Positions 63,189-64,000 of a DNA stretch of 64,000 nucleotides are shown one piece after another; the stretch's first letter is position 1, and every line of letters begins with the position of its first letter. The notes under the pieces were generated by a model, which had not been told where the DNA came from, did not search any database, and was given only the letters and a program-made list of their open reading frames with translations. Source of the stretch: an uncultured Polaribacter sp. (GTDB lineage: Bacteria > Bacteroidota > Bacteroidia > Flavobacteriales > Flavobacteriaceae); NCBI GenBank assembly GCA_947497755.1, contig CANMHT010000001.1:372001-436000 (forward strand), read 5' to 3'. Position numbers and translations under genes: made by a program.

Positions 63189-64000
63189 TTTCCATTTTTG
63201 CTTTGAACGTTCGTAAAGAGTTCGCTCGTCAATATCCAATAGCTCTAAGTTATCCTCAACAAAATTCACATATTTCTTAGCCTTCTTTAGCTCACCTATC
63301 TCATGAAAAGCCAACCCGACATAAATTGATGCCGCAAGCGTCTGACTATTCGGGAAATTGAAATCTATATCATTAATCAATAGATTCTTACCTTCTTCAT
63401 ATTTGCTGGTTTCAATTAAAACAGACCCTCTGGTACCTCTTATATATTCCGTGTTAGGGTCAATTTTGTAAGCCAATTCAGAGTACTTATCTGCTTTACT
63501 CAAATTATTAACTAGTAAATATTCCCATGCAATTCCATTGTAGATGTAAGTCTTAAAAGATTTGAATGGTTCTTCCTCAACCAAAGGCAATAACTCTTCC
63601 ATCAGTTCGATTGCTTTTTCAAAGTTGCCCAATTTCATATGGGCTATGCTTAAATTGACATTAGCGGTTTTCGATTCTACTGCCTTCCTTTGAAAATTCT
63701 CATAAATTGCAATGGCCTCTTGGTACTTCTTGGATTCAAATAGTTCAAATGCATCCAATAATTCGTTAACAGAGCTTAATTCTATCAACTGAGATTTTTT
63801 ACGGAATGGAATTCTTAAAAGTGATAAACCATCTGAGTAAATCCTTAATCCTTGATAGCTAGAGTAATACGGTATCAAGACAGACCCCCCAATTATTAAG
63901 TTCGAAATAACAATAGCTGACGAAAGTTGAATTCCATTTGAAGCTTCGGTTGAGAAGTTAAAGGCTAGTAACAATACAGACGCAACAAAAAAGTTGGTTA
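63186..64000 (-). CDS. TPR protein with upstream membrane part, 5' partial
   Basis: The frame stays open to the right edge (no stop before 64000), so the start is outside; the TTG near 63974 is not a reliable start. The visible 270 residues begin with hydrophobic helices (FFVASVLLLAFNF, AIVISNLIIGGSVLIPYY), then GLRIYSDGLSLLRIPF, then TPR units (KKYQEAIAIYENFQRK, LGNFEKAIELMEELLPL, NLSKADKYSELAYKIDPN). The membrane part with SDGLSLLR recalls the end of M50-type site-2 proteases, which would make this a protease with a TPR tail; that is a guess from a fragment. Confidence 0.6.
   Translation of the reverse strand, partial: TNFFVASVLLLAFNFSTEASNGIQLSSAIVISNLIIGGSVLIPYYSSYQGLRIYSDGLSLLRIPFRKKSQLIELSSVNELLDAFELFESKKYQEAIAIYENFQRKAVESKTANVNLSIAHMKLGNFEKAIELMEELLPLVEEEPFKSFKTYIYNGIAWEYLLVNNLSKADKYSELAYKIDPNTEYIRGTRGSVLIETSKYEEGKNLLINDIDFNFPNSQTLAASIYVGLAFHEIGELKKAKKYVNFVEDNLELLDIDERTLYERSKQKWK

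Overview
The window is a low-GC chromosomal segment from a member of the Bacteroidota, almost certainly a marine Flavobacteriaceae close to Tenacibaculum or Polaribacter (the genus is an inference). Supporting signs are Bacteroidota-type -7 boxes (TAnnTTTG), the rpoZ-coaBC-DUF4835 gene order, a long GAPDH, lipoproteins with short Bacteroidota signal peptides, and SDR-type FabI. No tRNA, rRNA, CRISPR array, transposase or integrase was seen.

Layout. 1-3.5 kb: an alkaline-phosphatase-superfamily (LTA synthase-like) membrane protein with a TPR tail, cut by the left edge, coupled to a YaiO-type outer-membrane barrel. 3.5-18.3 kb: housekeeping genes (prmC, ribD, HAD phosphatase, EamA transporter, IMPACT protein, thioesterase, dnaA, a frameshifted low-molecular-weight tyrosine phosphatase, a tetrapyrrole-methylase-family enzyme, a lysozyme-like protein, DUF2279, mltG, dapF, a Do-type protease and gap). 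18.4-20.4 kb: a sulfide operon (SQR, TusE/DsrC, DsrE-like) under a perfect palindrome. 20.6-32 kb: ligA, lysoplasmalogenase, DoxX, a two-polypeptide 5'-nucleotidase, dapA, ferritin, bamD, rpoZ, coaBC and DUF4835.

32-37.3 kb: a bacteriocin-type locus with an HlyD adaptor, an HTH protein, two adjacent double-glycine-leader peptides whose mature parts are both rich in GxxxG motifs (as in two-peptide class IIb bacteriocins), two tiny membrane ORFs that could be immunity proteins, a C39-peptidase ABC exporter, and an XRE regulator facing it. 37.5-42.3 kb: recN, fabI, DUF3050, VOC and a family 2 glycosyltransferase.

42.3-55.4 kb: two divergent operons that together could dismantle high-mannose N-glycans. 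One arm is GH20 hexosaminidase, CutC and GH2 beta-mannosidase. The other is two GH92 alpha-mannosidases, glycosylasparaginase and a FucP-family sugar importer. No SusC/SusD pair is present. A REP-like inverted repeat and a strong terminator separate this block from yidC.

57.5-64 kb: an accessory region of eight small or unknown genes plus a TPR gene cut by the right edge, all on the minus strand. They are separated by 60-160 bp imperfect palindromes with related ends (a CAACGGTT..GTATAA side and a TTGTTGTnnGC..TTATTT side), two of which share about 80 nearly identical bases. This looks like a cassette array with non-canonical attC-like separators and, with the bacteriocin locus, is the most interesting part of the window.
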